This document shows positions 1-9,130 of a stretch of DNA of 34,750 bases, piece by piece. Location: positions 1 through 34,750 of the forward strand of contig JABDIY010000164.1 in NCBI GenBank assembly GCA_013003535.1, read 5' to 3'. The notes under the pieces were generated by a model. It was given only the letters and a program-made list of their open reading frames with translations. It was not told the origin of the DNA and ran no database searches. The stretch's first letter is position 1; every line of letters begins with the position of its first letter. The stretch is from Acidimicrobiales bacterium (GTDB lineage Bacteria > Actinomycetota > Acidimicrobiia > Acidimicrobiales > SZUA-35). The position numbers were made by a program, and so were the translations under genes.

Positions 1-1
1 C

Positions 2-226
2 CCCGGCCAGGCCCCGCCAATTGCGGTGGCCGACGACACCGCTCCCGTGGTCACCGCGGTCGTTGAGCGGAACCGGGGTGGCCCCATCCCGTTCCTTATC
101 AGCGGAACCCGCTTCGTGCCGCTGGCATTCACGATCTTTAACGCCATTCTCTTTGCGATCTGCGCATACCTCATGCACATTCGTGACCGGCGGGAAATGG
201 CGATTCGCGCTCACGCCACAGCCTAG
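2..226 (+). CDS. C-terminal part of an unidentified single-span membrane protein (5' end outside window)
   Basis: The reading frame is open from the first bases of the window and stops at TAG 224-226, so only the last 74 residues are visible. They comprise a Pro/Ala/Val-rich stretch, then one clear hydrophobic segment of about 20 residues (from VPLAFTIF to CAYLMHI), then a short basic tail (RDRREMAIRAH). This fits a membrane-anchored protein with a small positively charged end. A GTG at 26 could start a 66-residue protein, but the frame stays open upstream, so a longer gene is equally possible. It lies 37 bp upstream of nuoA on the same strand and might be co-transcribed. I do not recognise the family. 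Confidence 0.5.
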   Translation, partial: PGQAPPIAVADDTAPVVTAVVERNRGGPIPFLISGTRFVPLAFTIFNAILFAICAYLMHIRDRREMAIRAHATA

Positions 227-263
227 GCTGCGGCTCCTTCGACCCCTTGGAGAACCCTGAACC

Positions 264-830
264 ATGAGTCAGTACCTACCTGTTCTGGCATTGTTGGTGC
301 TGGGTTTCATCTTTGGTTTCGTCAGCCTCATGGCGTCGAAACTCTTGGCCCCTCGCCGGGCAACGCAAGAGAAGATCGCACCCTACGAGTGCGGGATCAT
401 TCCCGGCCGTGAGCCCCCGCAACGGTTTCCCGTGCGGTTCTATCTCGTTGCCATGATGTTCGTGATTTTTGATATCGAGATCATTTTCCTTTATCCCTAC
501 GCCGTTACCCATCAGGCGCTTGGTCGGTTCGGCCTCATCGCCATCCTGATCTTCTCCGCCCTGGTGTTCGAGAGCTTCGTCTACCTGATCTCCAAGGGTG
601 CGCTGGATTGGGGCCCCCTCAATGCTCACGCTCCGCTGAGTACGTCAGCGTCTGAAACGGCCGGTGTCGGCATGTCCGATCCGCGGCGCACCAGCGCTTC
701 CACGGTCCGCCGAGTCGGAGCCGAGGGCCGGCTTCCACCCCGGGCTGCAACGGCCATTCCCGAGCCGTCGATGGCCGATCTCGAAGCTTCGCTCGTGGGG
801 ACTGGTCCGCCTTCAGGAGGAACGCACTGA
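264..830 (+). CDS. nuoA: NADH-quinone oxidoreductase subunit A, with C-terminal extension
   Basis: NuoA is a small membrane subunit of complex I at the junction between the peripheral and membrane arms. Residues 1-117 show the family pattern: a first transmembrane helix, the conserved loop with YECGIIP and the [24 protein letters not shown] region, and a third helix. The usual length is about 120 residues; this protein has 188. The extra 70 C-terminal residues are polar, rich in Ala, Ser, Arg and Pro, and match no domain I know. The ATG at 264 is preceded by GGAG at 249-252. The stop overlaps the nuoB start (TGATG), which indicates translational coupling. The second NuoA in this window (33207-33572) lacks the tail. 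Confidence 0.95.
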   Translation: MSQYLPVLALLVLGFIFGFVSLMASKLLAPRRATQEKIAPYECGIIPGREPPQRFPVRFYLVAMMFVIFDIEIIFLYPYAVTHQALGRFGLIAILIFSALVFESFVYLISKGALDWGPLNAHAPLSTSASETAGVGMSDPRRTSASTVRRVGAEGRLPPRAATAIPEPSMADLEASLVGTGPPSGGTH

Positions 831-1411
831 TGGGTCTCATCAAAGATGTCCAAGATCACGGTATGGAGGGGTTGGATCACAATGTGCTCACTGCTCCGTT
901 GGAGAAACTGGTCAACTGGAGTCGAGCTCGCTCATCTTGGCCGGCCACCTTCGGACTGGCGTGCTGCGCCATCGAAATGATGGCAACGGGCGGTTCCCAT
1001 TACGACATTGCTCGCCTCGGCATGGAAGTCTTTCGGGCCTCGCCCCGTCAAGCGGACGTGATGATCGTGGCGGGCCGCGTGAGCCAGAAGATGGCGCCCG
1101 TTCTCCGCCAGATCTATGACCAGATGGCCGAGCCCAAGTGGGTGATCTCCATGGGGGTCTGTGCCTCGAGTGGTGGAATGTTCAACAATTACGCCATCGT
1201 CCAGGGGGTCGACCAGATCGTCCCGGTCGACGTGTACGCCCCCGGGTGCCCGCCTGGCCCCGAGACCCTGCTGCACGCCATCAACACGCTCCACGAACAA
1301 ATTGAAAACGGCGAGCTCCTACGACGGCGCGACGCCGGGGCTGGCGGCATCACGATCGAACAGCTCGACGGGCAGGGCCTTCCAGAGCTGCTGACCATCG
1401 GAAGGCGTTGA
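830..1411 (+). CDS. nuoB: NADH-quinone oxidoreductase subunit B
   Basis: NuoB is the peripheral-arm subunit that binds the terminal 4Fe-4S cluster N2, which passes electrons to quinone. The four expected ligands are present: the adjacent pair Cys45-Cys46 in [10 protein letters not shown], Cys111 in MGVCASSGG, and Cys140 in APGCPPGPE. The length (193 aa) is normal, with a short acidic/Gly-rich C-terminal tail. The start overlaps the nuoA stop and is preceded by a perfect AGGAGG at 815-820. The one-base gap to nuoC keeps it in the operon. A paralog with a different loop around the third Cys lies at 33607-34110. Confidence 0.97.
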   Translation: MGLIKDVQDHGMEGLDHNVLTAPLEKLVNWSRARSSWPATFGLACCAIEMMATGGSHYDIARLGMEVFRASPRQADVMIVAGRVSQKMAPVLRQIYDQMAEPKWVISMGVCASSGGMFNNYAIVQGVDQIVPVDVYAPGCPPGPETLLHAINTLHEQIENGELLRRRDAGAGGITIEQLDGQGLPELLTIGRR

Positions 1412-1412
1412 C

Positions 1413-1973
1413 ATGGCCGAAACCGTCACGGAGGAAGAAGTCACCGACGAGGCAGCGATCGAAGCTCCTCCCGAACGCTACGGTTTCCCGCTGACTTCCA
1501 GCCGAGGTCAGGACGTCATCCACCCGCCCCGGGACCAGTGGAAGGCAGCGGCCGAAGCGCTGTTCGAGGACAACTGGACCATGTTGGTGGACATCACCGC
1601 GGTGGACTACCTGAATTACGGCGCCGGCCGAGCCCTCCCCGCCCCGGTGAAACCAGAACGATTTGAGGTCGTGGCCAACTTCGTCCGTTTCGACACAGGC
1701 GCTCGGATCCGCATGCGGACCCAGGTTCCGGAGTCCGACCCGAGGATTGAATCGTTGTATGCCACGTTCCCCGGTTCGGATTATCAAGAACGCGAAACCT
1801 TTGACATGTTCGGTATCGAGTTCGTTGGGCACCCCGATCTCAGCAGGATCTTGATGCCGGAGAACTGGGTGGGCTACCCGCTTCGGAAAGACTTCGCCCA
1901 GGGTGTGATCCCGGTGCAGTTCAAGAGCCCTAATCAGCCACGCGATCGTTCCAGCAGGGAAGGCCGATCCTGA
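1413..1973 (+). CDS. nuoC: NADH-quinone oxidoreductase subunit C (30 kDa)
   Basis: NuoC is a structural subunit of the complex I connecting module and packs against NuoD. The C-terminal signature is clear: YQERETFDMFGIEFVGHPDL followed by RILMPENW and YPLRKDF. The N-terminal 25 residues are acidic and Glu/Ala-rich and lie outside the conserved domain. The length of 186 aa is typical for a separate NuoC, not the NuoCD fusion found in some proteobacteria. GGAAGG sits eight bases before the ATG, and the stop overlaps the nuoD start as TGATG. A diverged second copy begins at 34085. Confidence 0.95.
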   Translation: MAETVTEEEVTDEAAIEAPPERYGFPLTSSRGQDVIHPPRDQWKAAAEALFEDNWTMLVDITAVDYLNYGAGRALPAPVKPERFEVVANFVRFDTGARIRMRTQVPESDPRIESLYATFPGSDYQERETFDMFGIEFVGHPDLSRILMPENWVGYPLRKDFAQGVIPVQFKSPNQPRDRSSREGRS

Positions 1974-3301
1974 TGACCATCACACCTGACGAAACGGTCA
2001 CCGACCCGCCTAGGGCTTTGCGAACCCCGGAACCTGCCGGTGGCCAACTCCATCGTCTACCGAGGTTGAATTCGGTGCTCCGCATGAGCGAGGTGCAGGC
2101 GGCCGAATTGGCCGACCAACCCCTCGAGGACGAAAACGATCAAACGATGCTGGTGAATATGGGCCCATCCCATCCCAGCACCCACGGTGTTCTCCGGCTG
2201 ATGTTGGAGATGGATGGCGAGATCGTTCGCCGCTCCAAACCCATCATCGGGTATCTCCACACCGGGATGGAAAAGACGGGTGAGTCGCTCACATACCTTC
2301 AAGGCGGCACAAACGTCACCCGGATGGACTACGCATCCCCGCTCTTCAATGAGTTGGTATTTTCCTTGGCCACAGAACAGCTTCTCGATGTAGAGATTCC
2401 ACCCCGGGCAACGTGGATCCGGATGCTGATGTGTGAAATGAACCGGATCGCTTCCCACCTTCTCTTCATGGCCACCAACGGCATGGATCTCGGTGCGGTT
2501 TCCATGATGATCTACGGTTGGCGGGAACGCGAACAGGTTCTGCGCTTTTTCGAAAAAGTCAGCGGGTTGCGGATGAACCACAACTACATCCGTCCCGGTG
2601 GTGTTGCGGCAGACCTCCCCGACGGCTGGCGTGACGACGTGTTGTTCCTCATGGACATGCTGCCTCCGCGCCTCGAGGAGTACGACATCCTCATGACTGG
2701 TCAGCCCATCTGGCGCGAGCGCCTTCAGGGGGTCGGCGTCCTGTCACCCGAAGAAGCATTGGCGCTCTCGGTGACCGGCCCGGTCTTGCGATCCACTGGG
2801 ATCGCCCGAGACATTCGCAAGGACGAGCCCTACCTCGCCTACGACGAGGTCGATTTCGATGTGCTGGTGGGTTCCTACGGCGATTCTTATGACTGCTATG
2901 CCATTCGTCTGAATGAAATCCGCGAGTCCATCCGGATCGTGCGCCAAATCGTGGAAAACATGCCAAAGGGGGACTACCGGGTGCAAGACACCAAAGTCAC
3001 GCCACCGCCCCGGACCCGCATCGATGAATCCATGGAAGCCCTGATCCATCATTTCAAGATCTTTACCGAGGGCTTCAAAGTGCCTGAGGGCGAGGTGTAC
3101 GTGGCGGTGGAATCTCCCCGAGGTGAACTGGGCTGCTATCTCGTGAGCGACGGATCAGCCGTTCCTTACCGCATGCACATACGCGCCCCCAGCCTGGTCA
3201 ACCTCCAGTGTTTGCCCCACAAGATGGCCGACGGTCTGGTGGCCGACGCCGTAGCGAGCATCTCCAGCGTGGACCCCATCATGGGCGAGGTAGACCGATA
3301 A
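1973..3301 (+). CDS. nuoD: NADH-quinone oxidoreductase subunit D (49 kDa)
   Basis: NuoD forms, with NuoB, the quinone-binding cavity of complex I and is related to the large subunit of NiFe hydrogenases. The hallmark NMGPSHPSTHGVLRL begins at residue 62, followed by IGYLHTGMEKTGE and the later NHNYIRPGG and RTRIDESMEALIHHFK motifs. The C-terminus ends with the usual VADAVASISSVDPIMGEVDR. Starting at ATG 1973 (TGATG overlap with nuoC) gives a 61-residue leader before the conserved core. An internal ATG near 2084 (MSEVQAAELA) would give a more typical N-terminus, so the exact start is open. No cofactor cysteines are expected in NuoD. Confidence 0.95.
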   Translation: MTITPDETVTDPPRALRTPEPAGGQLHRLPRLNSVLRMSEVQAAELADQPLEDENDQTMLVNMGPSHPSTHGVLRLMLEMDGEIVRRSKPIIGYLHTGMEKTGESLTYLQGGTNVTRMDYASPLFNELVFSLATEQLLDVEIPPRATWIRMLMCEMNRIASHLLFMATNGMDLGAVSMMIYGWREREQVLRFFEKVSGLRMNHNYIRPGGVAADLPDGWRDDVLFLMDMLPPRLEEYDILMTGQPIWRERLQGVGVLSPEEALALSVTGPVLRSTGIARDIRKDEPYLAYDEVDFDVLVGSYGDSYDCYAIRLNEIRESIRIVRQIVENMPKGDYRVQDTKVTPPPRTRIDESMEALIHHFKIFTEGFKVPEGEVYVAVESPRGELGCYLVSDGSAVPYRMHIRAPSLVNLQCLPHKMADGLVADAVASISSVDPIMGEVDR

Positions 3302-3366
3302 ATGCCTCCACAGCCTCACGCCCAACTCAGTCTGTTCGCTCCGCCCGCAATTACATTGGTCACCAC

Positions 3367-3975
3367 ATGTCAAGACTGAACGAAGCCAACGTCGAACTCG
3401 CCCAAGAAATCATCGCCCGGTATCCGCGGCGCAAAAGTGCACTGATTCCGCTATTGCACGTGGCGCAGGAACAGAACGGCTACGTCACCACGGCTGCCAT
3501 GGAGCACTTGGCCGAGCTGGTCGGCATCACGCCGGCCGAAGTTTTGGGCACCGCCAGTTTTTATGAGATGTTCAAGTTCGAGCCTCAGGGCAAGTACATG
3601 GTGAATATCTGCACCAACATTTCCTGCCAGTTGCTGGGCGGAGAAGAGTTGCTGCATCACGCCGAGAAGACCCTGGGGATCCGGCCCGGTGGTACGACCG
3701 ACGACGGGTTGTTCACGCTGGAAGACGTTGAGTGCATGGCCGCCTGCACCGAGGCCCCGTGCTTGCAGGTCAACTACCGGCATGAGTATCGGCTCGACCA
3801 CGACGATTTCGACACGCTGATCAGCGAGCTTCGGTCTGGGAGTCGCCCTGACATCCCTGATCACGGAACGCTGGGTCTTGTCCGCCAACACATTCCTGAC
3901 GGCCGGATGGCCGGCATTGACTCCCCTGAGAAAACCGGATCGCCGGAGTGGTTCACCGCCCGGTCCTCCAACTAG
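3367..3975 (+). CDS. nuoE: NADH-quinone oxidoreductase subunit E (24 kDa, 2Fe-2S)
   Basis: NuoE is part of the NADH dehydrogenase module and binds the off-pathway 2Fe-2S cluster N1a. Ligands are Cys82 and Cys87 (CTNISC) and Cys123 and Cys127 (CMAAC), with the expected spacings in a thioredoxin-like fold. The N-terminal helical part includes RYPRRKSALIPLLHVAQEQNGY, as usual. The frame is open further upstream, into nuoD, but ATG 3367 (MSRLNEANVEL) matches the family start and leaves a 65-bp gap after nuoD. The ribosome site there is weak. At 202 aa it is about 35 residues longer than E. coli NuoE because of a polar C-terminal tail. Confidence 0.93.
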   Translation: MSRLNEANVELAQEIIARYPRRKSALIPLLHVAQEQNGYVTTAAMEHLAELVGITPAEVLGTASFYEMFKFEPQGKYMVNICTNISCQLLGGEELLHHAEKTLGIRPGGTTDDGLFTLEDVECMAACTEAPCLQVNYRHEYRLDHDDFDTLISELRSGSRPDIPDHGTLGLVRQHIPDGRMAGIDSPEKTGSPEWFTARSSN

Positions 3976-4001
3976 TTCGTACTTCGATTGAGAGCAATTT
4001 G

Positions 4002-5390
4002 ATGGCTACCAACACCTACGTGCCCCACGCCGCCGGATATGTCGACAACGAGGGCGTCAAGATCGTCTCCAGTCGATTCCAATATGAGGACAGCTACACG
4101 TTGGAGCGTTCGCTGTCCACCGGCGGTTACGAAGGCATGAAGAAGACGCTGCGGATGCAGCCTGCCGAGGTCGCCGCCGTCGTGAAGGATGCCGTGCTTC
4201 TGGGGCGTGGCGGCGCCGGCTTCCCTGCCGGTGTGAAATGGGGGTTCATGCCACCGGTGTGGCCTCGCTACCTGGTGGTCAACGGCGACGAGTCCGAGCC
4301 GGGCACCTACAAAGACCGGCTTCTCATGGAACGGGATCCTCATCAGCTGATCGAAGGCTGCATCATCGCCTGCTTCGCTTTGGGTCTCAACACTTGTTTT
4401 CTCTACGTGCGGGGCGAGATGCCTGTAGCCCAGGAACGCATCGCTGAGGCGCTCAACGACGCCTATGCCGCGGGTCTCGTTGGTAAGAACATCGACGGCA
4501 CCGATGTGAGTATCGACATCGTTCTCCACTGGGGTGCCGGCGCCTACATCGTTGGCGAGGAGACGGCACTGATCGAAAGCCTCGAAGGAAATCGAGGCAT
4601 GCCAAGGCTCAAGCCGCCGTTCTTCCCGGCGGCCAAGGGCCTCTACATGAAGCCCACGATCGTCAACAATGTTGAGACCCTGGCCAACCTGCCGTGGATC
4701 ATCACTAACGGTGCAGCCAACTTCAAGGAATACGGTTCTGAGAAATCCCCTGGCACGCGGCTGCTGGCGATTAGCGGTCATGTCAAACGACCCGGCGTGT
4801 ATGAAGTAGAGCAGGGCCGGGTTTCGTTCCGCGAATTGTTCTACGGCCATAACTTCTGCGGCGGAATCAAAGATGACAACGACCTCAAGATGTTCATTCC
4901 TGGCGGAGGCTCCGCTCCCTGGTTCTTTGAGGAGCAGTTGGATCTGCTGCTGGAGGCCGGCGACGTTGGTCCCGCGGGATCCATGCTGGGGTCCGGGGCG
5001 ATCGTCGTGATGGATCACACCACCGATGCAGTGAAAGCCTGTTTACGAGTAGTGCGGTTCTTCGCTCGAGAGAGCTGCGGCAAATGCACTCCATGTCGCG
5101 AAGGCACCAGCTGGGAAGAAAAGATTCTCCAACGAATCCTCGACGGTCATGGCCGGCCCGAAGACATCGACCTTCTGCTCGAGGTTGGAGCAAATATCAG
5201 CCCGAGCCCCTACCCGGTGGCTGCCGCTCCGGAGAGCGGGTTGGAGGCGGTACCGTTTCCTCCGAAGCAGACCACCATCTGCCCCCTTGGACCCAGCTCA
5301 GTGGCACCCATTACCAGTGCTATTCGTCGGTTCCGACCCGAATTCGAAGCCAAGATCGCCGCCGTGTCGCCGGTTGGTGCAGGAGCATAA
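4002..5390 (+). CDS. nuoF: NADH-quinone oxidoreductase subunit F (51 kDa, FMN and NADH binding)
   Basis: NuoF oxidises NADH, holds FMN and carries 4Fe-4S cluster N3. Visible motifs are the Gly-rich GRGGAGFPAGVKW nucleotide site, VNGDESEPGTYKDR, the GAGAYIVGEETALIESLEG segment, and the cluster ligands Cys359, Cys362, Cys365 (SCGKCTPC) plus Cys427 (TTICPLGPS). Cys365 and Cys427 are 62 residues apart, against about 41 in E. coli, owing to a Pro/Ala-rich insert near residues 398-420. ATG 4002 was chosen over an earlier in-frame ATG at 3948 because the earlier one lies inside nuoE. The stop TAA overlaps the nuoG ATG. Confidence 0.95.
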   Translation: MATNTYVPHAAGYVDNEGVKIVSSRFQYEDSYTLERSLSTGGYEGMKKTLRMQPAEVAAVVKDAVLLGRGGAGFPAGVKWGFMPPVWPRYLVVNGDESEPGTYKDRLLMERDPHQLIEGCIIACFALGLNTCFLYVRGEMPVAQERIAEALNDAYAAGLVGKNIDGTDVSIDIVLHWGAGAYIVGEETALIESLEGNRGMPRLKPPFFPAAKGLYMKPTIVNNVETLANLPWIITNGAANFKEYGSEKSPGTRLLAISGHVKRPGVYEVEQGRVSFRELFYGHNFCGGIKDDNDLKMFIPGGGSAPWFFEEQLDLLLEAGDVGPAGSMLGSGAIVVMDHTTDAVKACLRVVRFFARESCGKCTPCREGTSWEEKILQRILDGHGRPEDIDLLLEVGANISPSPYPVAAAPESGLEAVPFPPKQTTICPLGPSSVAPITSAIRRFRPEFEAKIAAVSPVGAGA

Positions 5391-7882
5391 TGACCGCCAC
5401 GGAGAATCCAGAATCGGCCAGCCCCGAAACGAACCCCGGTGTGCCTTTCACTCTCAATGGTGTTGAATTCCACGCCAACGACGGTGAGCTACTGATCGAT
5501 GCGGCGAAGCGCCACGGAGTCCACATCCCGCACTTTTGCTATCACCCGAGAATGACACCGGTAGGGATGTGCCGAATGTGTTTGGTGGAAGTCGATACGG
5601 GCCGAGGGGCGGGTCTTCAGCCGTCCTGCATGCTGCCGGTCACTCCCAACATGAAGGTGAACACCGAATCCGAACCAACCACGAAGGCTCAGGACGGAGT
5701 ACTGGAACTCCTGCTGATCAATCATCCGTTGGATTGCCCGGTGTGCGACAAAGGCGGTGAGTGCCCTCTCCAAGACAACGCCTACGCATTCGGGCCCGGC
5801 GAGTCCAGGTTCGTGGAGGAGAAGCGGCACTACGAGAAGCCCATCCCCATCAGCGATCTGGTCTATCTGGACCGGGAGCGATGCATTCTGTGTGACCGGT
5901 GCACCCGTTTCGCTTCAGAGGTCGCCGGCGATCCGCTCATCCACTTCATCGGTCGGGGTGCTCAAACCGAGGTCAATACGTTCCCCGAACACGAATTCTC
6001 CAGCTACTTCAGCGGGAACACGGTCCAGATCTGCCCGGTGGGTGCGCTCACCGCAAAGCCGTACCGTTTCGCCGCCCGCCCGTGGGATCTCAGCGAGACG
6101 GAGTCCACGTCGATGGTCGACAGTACCGGCGCCCGGGTGGCCCTGCACTCCAGTCAGGACCGTCTTGTTCGCATCCAGGGAGTGGATTCCGACGCCACCA
6201 ACTGGGGATGGTTGAGCGATAAGGAACGCTTCATTTACGAGGCCACTGATTCCCCCGAACGGCTCACCGAGCCGCTGGTACGGGATGGCAGCGGCGACGC
6301 CGTTCCCACCCGTTGGAACAATGCGGTGAAGCAGGTGGTGGAAGCTCTCGCCAGGCCGTCGGATCCCCGCCGCATTGGCGTGATCGGCGGTGCCCGCCTC
6401 ACCCTCGAGAGCCAATACGCGTGGGCCAAGCTCCTCAAAGGCCTGGGTGCGGTCGACAACATCGACGCCCAGTTGGGCGACGGTCTGCCCGCTGAGCTGG
6501 TCCTTGGCCTCCCCAAAGCAACGATCGACTCGGCCTGCCAGCCTGGCGGAGTAGTGGTATTGCTCGGCCCGGACCTCAAAGAGGAACTCCCCACCCTGTA
6601 TCTGCGGTTGCGCCACGCCATTCAGTTCGATGGGGTTTCCCTCGTGGAAATCTCGCCTCGGGTCACTTCGTTCGGTGACACGGTTGCAGCCCGGCTCAAC
6701 CCGTTGCCCGGTGCCACGGGACAGATTGCCAAGGCGTTGGCCGATGGCATGGTGGGCACCAGCATCGGTCGCAGTTCTGCCGAAGAACTCTCCGCAGCCC
6801 ACAAGCTGCTCATTTCAGACCGTCCCGTGACTGTCATTCTGGGACGAGGTAATTTGGCTGAGTCCACCGACATCATCGCCTCCGCGGTGGCGTCATTGCG
6901 GCGCGCGAATCCCAACGCCAAATTCCTCACCGCCCTCCGACGTGGCAATGTGCACGGCGCGTTGGAGATGGGTCTCACACCTGGCTATTTGCCCGGGGCT
7001 CAGCCCCTGTCGGCCGCGGTGGATGGCTGGGATATGGCACCGAGGTCCAGGGGTCTCGACACCGCCGGCATTCTGAAGTCGGCGGTAAATGGAACCCTGG
7101 ACACGTTGGTCCTTCTCGGGGCCGATCCCTTGACTGATTTCCCAGACTCGAAACTGGCTGCGGCCGCATTCGAGCGGGTCGGCACCGTAATCTCGGTAGA
7201 CACCTTCATGACCGCAAGCACCGGGCGGGCCGACGTGGTCCTCCCGGCGGCGATGTTCGGCGAGGTCGATGGAACATTCCTCAATCTCGAGGGCCGGATT
7301 TCCCCAGTGCAAGCAAAGGTCACCTCACCAGGACAGACCCGAGCTGACTGGATGATCGCAGCCGAAGTCGCCGCTGCGGCCGGGGGAGATCTGGGGTTCA
7401 CTACCCTGGCCGAGCTTCGATCCGATATTGCGGCCAACGTGCCTGGCTTCTCCGACGTCCATTGGGATCGCACTGGTCATGGTGCAGACGGCCCCGTGAT
7501 CACCGGTATCCGGTCATGGGAACCTACGCTCACCGAAACCGCACCGATCCCACCCGCCGACGACTACGGTCTTCGGTTGGTGGTTGATCGCAAACTTTGG
7601 GACAACGGAACGATGACGCTGGCCGCAGCTTCGCTGAAGGGCCAGGTAGGTGATGCGGTGATGAGCGTGTCCCCAGCCGACCTCGCTCGCCTTCGTATTC
7701 CGTCGGGAAATGAGGCGTCGGTTGCAGTGGGCGGCGGGGATGCTCGTACTGTGGTGGTGATGAGCGATCCCCGAGTGCCCGTGGGAGCCGCACATGTCCC
7801 GTTCCACCTCAACGGGGTGGACGCGTCAGACTTCCTTGTCACCGGGCAACCGGTGATCGACATCCGGATTCAGGCGCTGTAA
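5390..7882 (+). CDS. nuoG: NADH-quinone oxidoreductase subunit G (75 kDa), N7 cluster site lost
   Basis: NuoG carries most Fe-S clusters of the peripheral arm and has a C-terminal domain related to molybdopterin oxidoreductases. N1b ligands are Cys50, Cys61, Cys64 and Cys80. N5 ligands are His112, Cys116, Cys119 and Cys125. N4 ligands are Cys165, Cys168, Cys171 and Cys215. The fourth bacterial motif, C-x2-C-x3-C-x27-C for cluster N7, is present in position and spacing only: the four residues are Ser241, Asp244, Ala248 and Ser276. The subunit should therefore lack N7, as the mitochondrial 75 kDa protein does. The length is 830 aa. The ATG at 5390 overlaps the nuoF TAA, follows AGGAG, and is preferred to an earlier in-frame ATG inside nuoF. 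Confidence 0.95.
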   Translation: MTATENPESASPETNPGVPFTLNGVEFHANDGELLIDAAKRHGVHIPHFCYHPRMTPVGMCRMCLVEVDTGRGAGLQPSCMLPVTPNMKVNTESEPTTKAQDGVLELLLINHPLDCPVCDKGGECPLQDNAYAFGPGESRFVEEKRHYEKPIPISDLVYLDRERCILCDRCTRFASEVAGDPLIHFIGRGAQTEVNTFPEHEFSSYFSGNTVQICPVGALTAKPYRFAARPWDLSETESTSMVDSTGARVALHSSQDRLVRIQGVDSDATNWGWLSDKERFIYEATDSPERLTEPLVRDGSGDAVPTRWNNAVKQVVEALARPSDPRRIGVIGGARLTLESQYAWAKLLKGLGAVDNIDAQLGDGLPAELVLGLPKATIDSACQPGGVVVLLGPDLKEELPTLYLRLRHAIQFDGVSLVEISPRVTSFGDTVAARLNPLPGATGQIAKALADGMVGTSIGRSSAEELSAAHKLLISDRPVTVILGRGNLAESTDIIASAVASLRRANPNAKFLTALRRGNVHGALEMGLTPGYLPGAQPLSAAVDGWDMAPRSRGLDTAGILKSAVNGTLDTLVLLGADPLTDFPDSKLAAAAFERVGTVISVDTFMTASTGRADVVLPAAMFGEVDGTFLNLEGRISPVQAKVTSPGQTRADWMIAAEVAAAAGGDLGFTTLAELRSDIAANVPGFSDVHWDRTGHGADGPVITGIRSWEPTLTETAPIPPADDYGLRLVVDRKLWDNGTMTLAAASLKGQVGDAVMSVSPADLARLRIPSGNEASVAVGGGDARTVVVMSDPRVPVGAAHVPFHLNGVDASDFLVTGQPVIDIRIQAL

Positions 7883-9129
7883 TGGACCCTTACCTGCTCG
7901 ACGGCGTCGATTTCGGCGATGTCGTACTGTCGGTGGCCAAGGCCATCCTGGCCTTCGTCATCTGCCTGGTCGCCACCATGTTCATGGTCTGGTTCGAGCG
8001 CAAGGTAGTGAGTCGCCTCCAGAATCGGATCGGCCCCAACACCTCCGGCCCTTTCGGGATTCTCCAAACGCTGATGGACGGGATCAAGTTGTTCTTCAAA
8101 GAAGACAACATCCCTAAGGAGGCCGATCCCTTCGTCTTCCGCCTCGCCCCTTACTTGTCGCTCATCCCGGCATTTCTCACCTTCACGTTGATCCCCCTCG
8201 GCGGCGACTTCAACAACGGGAACGATGGGGCGGTCACGGTTTTTGGGCGGGAAACATTTCTTCAGGTCGCCGACCCGCCCGTTGGCATCCTTTTCTTTCT
8301 CGCCATGAGTTCGCTGGGAATCTACGGGATCATGCTGGCCGGCTGGGCTTCTGGCTCGAAGTATCCATTGTTGGGCTCGGTCCGGGCCTCGGCCCAGGCC
8401 ATCAGTTACGAGGCTGCTCTGGGGTTGAGTTTGGCTGCGGTTGTATTGGTGACTGGTGGTTTGAGCATGAACTCGATCGTGATGCAGCAGGCCGGTGAAG
8501 GCTTCGGCGGCATTATTCCCAACTTCAACATCATCGTCACCGGGTTCATCCCGTTTGCTGTTTTCCTCATCGCCGGTACCGCCGAGCTCAACCGGCCGCC
8601 GTTCGACCTTGTTGAGGCGGAGCAGGAATTGGTTGGCGGGTTTCACACTGAATACTCCGGCATCCGTTTCGCGTTGTTCTTCCTTGCCGAGTTCATGAAT
8701 ACGGTCACGATGGCGGCCATCATCGTGACGTTGTTCTTCGGGGGGCCGGCTGGTCCGGCCTTCCTGGGGTCCACATTGGGTTGGTTGACCGGCATGTTCT
8801 GGTTCCTTCTGAAACTGCTCGTATTTCTCTTTGCCTTTGTCTGGTTCCGAGCGTCGTTGCCTCGGTTCCGGTATGACCAGTTGATGTCCTTGGGATGGAA
8901 GCTTCTGATTCCGTTGTCACTGGGATGGTTGTTGGTGCTGGCCGGCATCCGTGTTGCCCGCAATGGCGACCTCGGCATCGCTGATTCGGCTTTCGGCGAC
9001 ACACTGATCGTGATCGGCGTTGCCTTCGCAATTCTGCTCATCGGTATGTATGTGCTCCGCAGCGCCATGACCAATGCCCGTCGGGACCGTCTGATAGCGG
9101 CGGGCTTCAACCCCCGGGAGGTCAACTGA
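7882..9129 (+). CDS. nuoH: NADH-quinone oxidoreductase subunit H
   Basis: NuoH is the membrane subunit that links the peripheral arm to the proton-pumping modules and forms part of the quinone tunnel entrance. Characteristic stretches are [32 protein letters not shown], the acidic loop [20 protein letters not shown] (which also contains GFHTEYSG just after), and many hydrophobic helices. The 415-residue length is within the range for actinobacterial NuoH, somewhat longer than the 325 aa of E. coli. The C-terminus ends in a basic tail ([18 protein letters not shown]). The start ATG overlaps the nuoG TAA by one base. Confidence 0.96.
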   Translation: MDPYLLDGVDFGDVVLSVAKAILAFVICLVATMFMVWFERKVVSRLQNRIGPNTSGPFGILQTLMDGIKLFFKEDNIPKEADPFVFRLAPYLSLIPAFLTFTLIPLGGDFNNGNDGAVTVFGRETFLQVADPPVGILFFLAMSSLGIYGIMLAGWASGSKYPLLGSVRASAQAISYEAALGLSLAAVVLVTGGLSMNSIVMQQAGEGFGGIIPNFNIIVTGFIPFAVFLIAGTAELNRPPFDLVEAEQELVGGFHTEYSGIRFALFFLAEFMNTVTMAAIIVTLFFGGPAGPAFLGSTLGWLTGMFWFLLKLLVFLFAFVWFRASLPRFRYDQLMSLGWKLLIPLSLGWLLVLAGIRVARNGDLGIADSAFGDTLIVIGVAFAILLIGMYVLRSAMTNARRDRLIAAGFNPREVN

Positions 9130-9130
9130 C

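Noticed and set aside
3208-3366. Upstream extension of nuoE into nuoD
   Set aside because: The added residues are Arg/Ser-rich, lie inside nuoD in another frame, and are absent from NuoE proteins as I know them.
3972-5018. Long open frame of 348 codons on the minus strand inside nuoF
   Set aside because: It lies wholly opposite nuoF, is His/Asp/Gly-rich with no recognisable motif, and is typical of antisense frames in GC-rich DNA.
5084-5389. Upstream extension of nuoG by 102 codons
   Set aside because: It overlaps the conserved 3' end of nuoF. The 2Fe-2S domain starts normally after ATG 5390, which has its own ribosome site.
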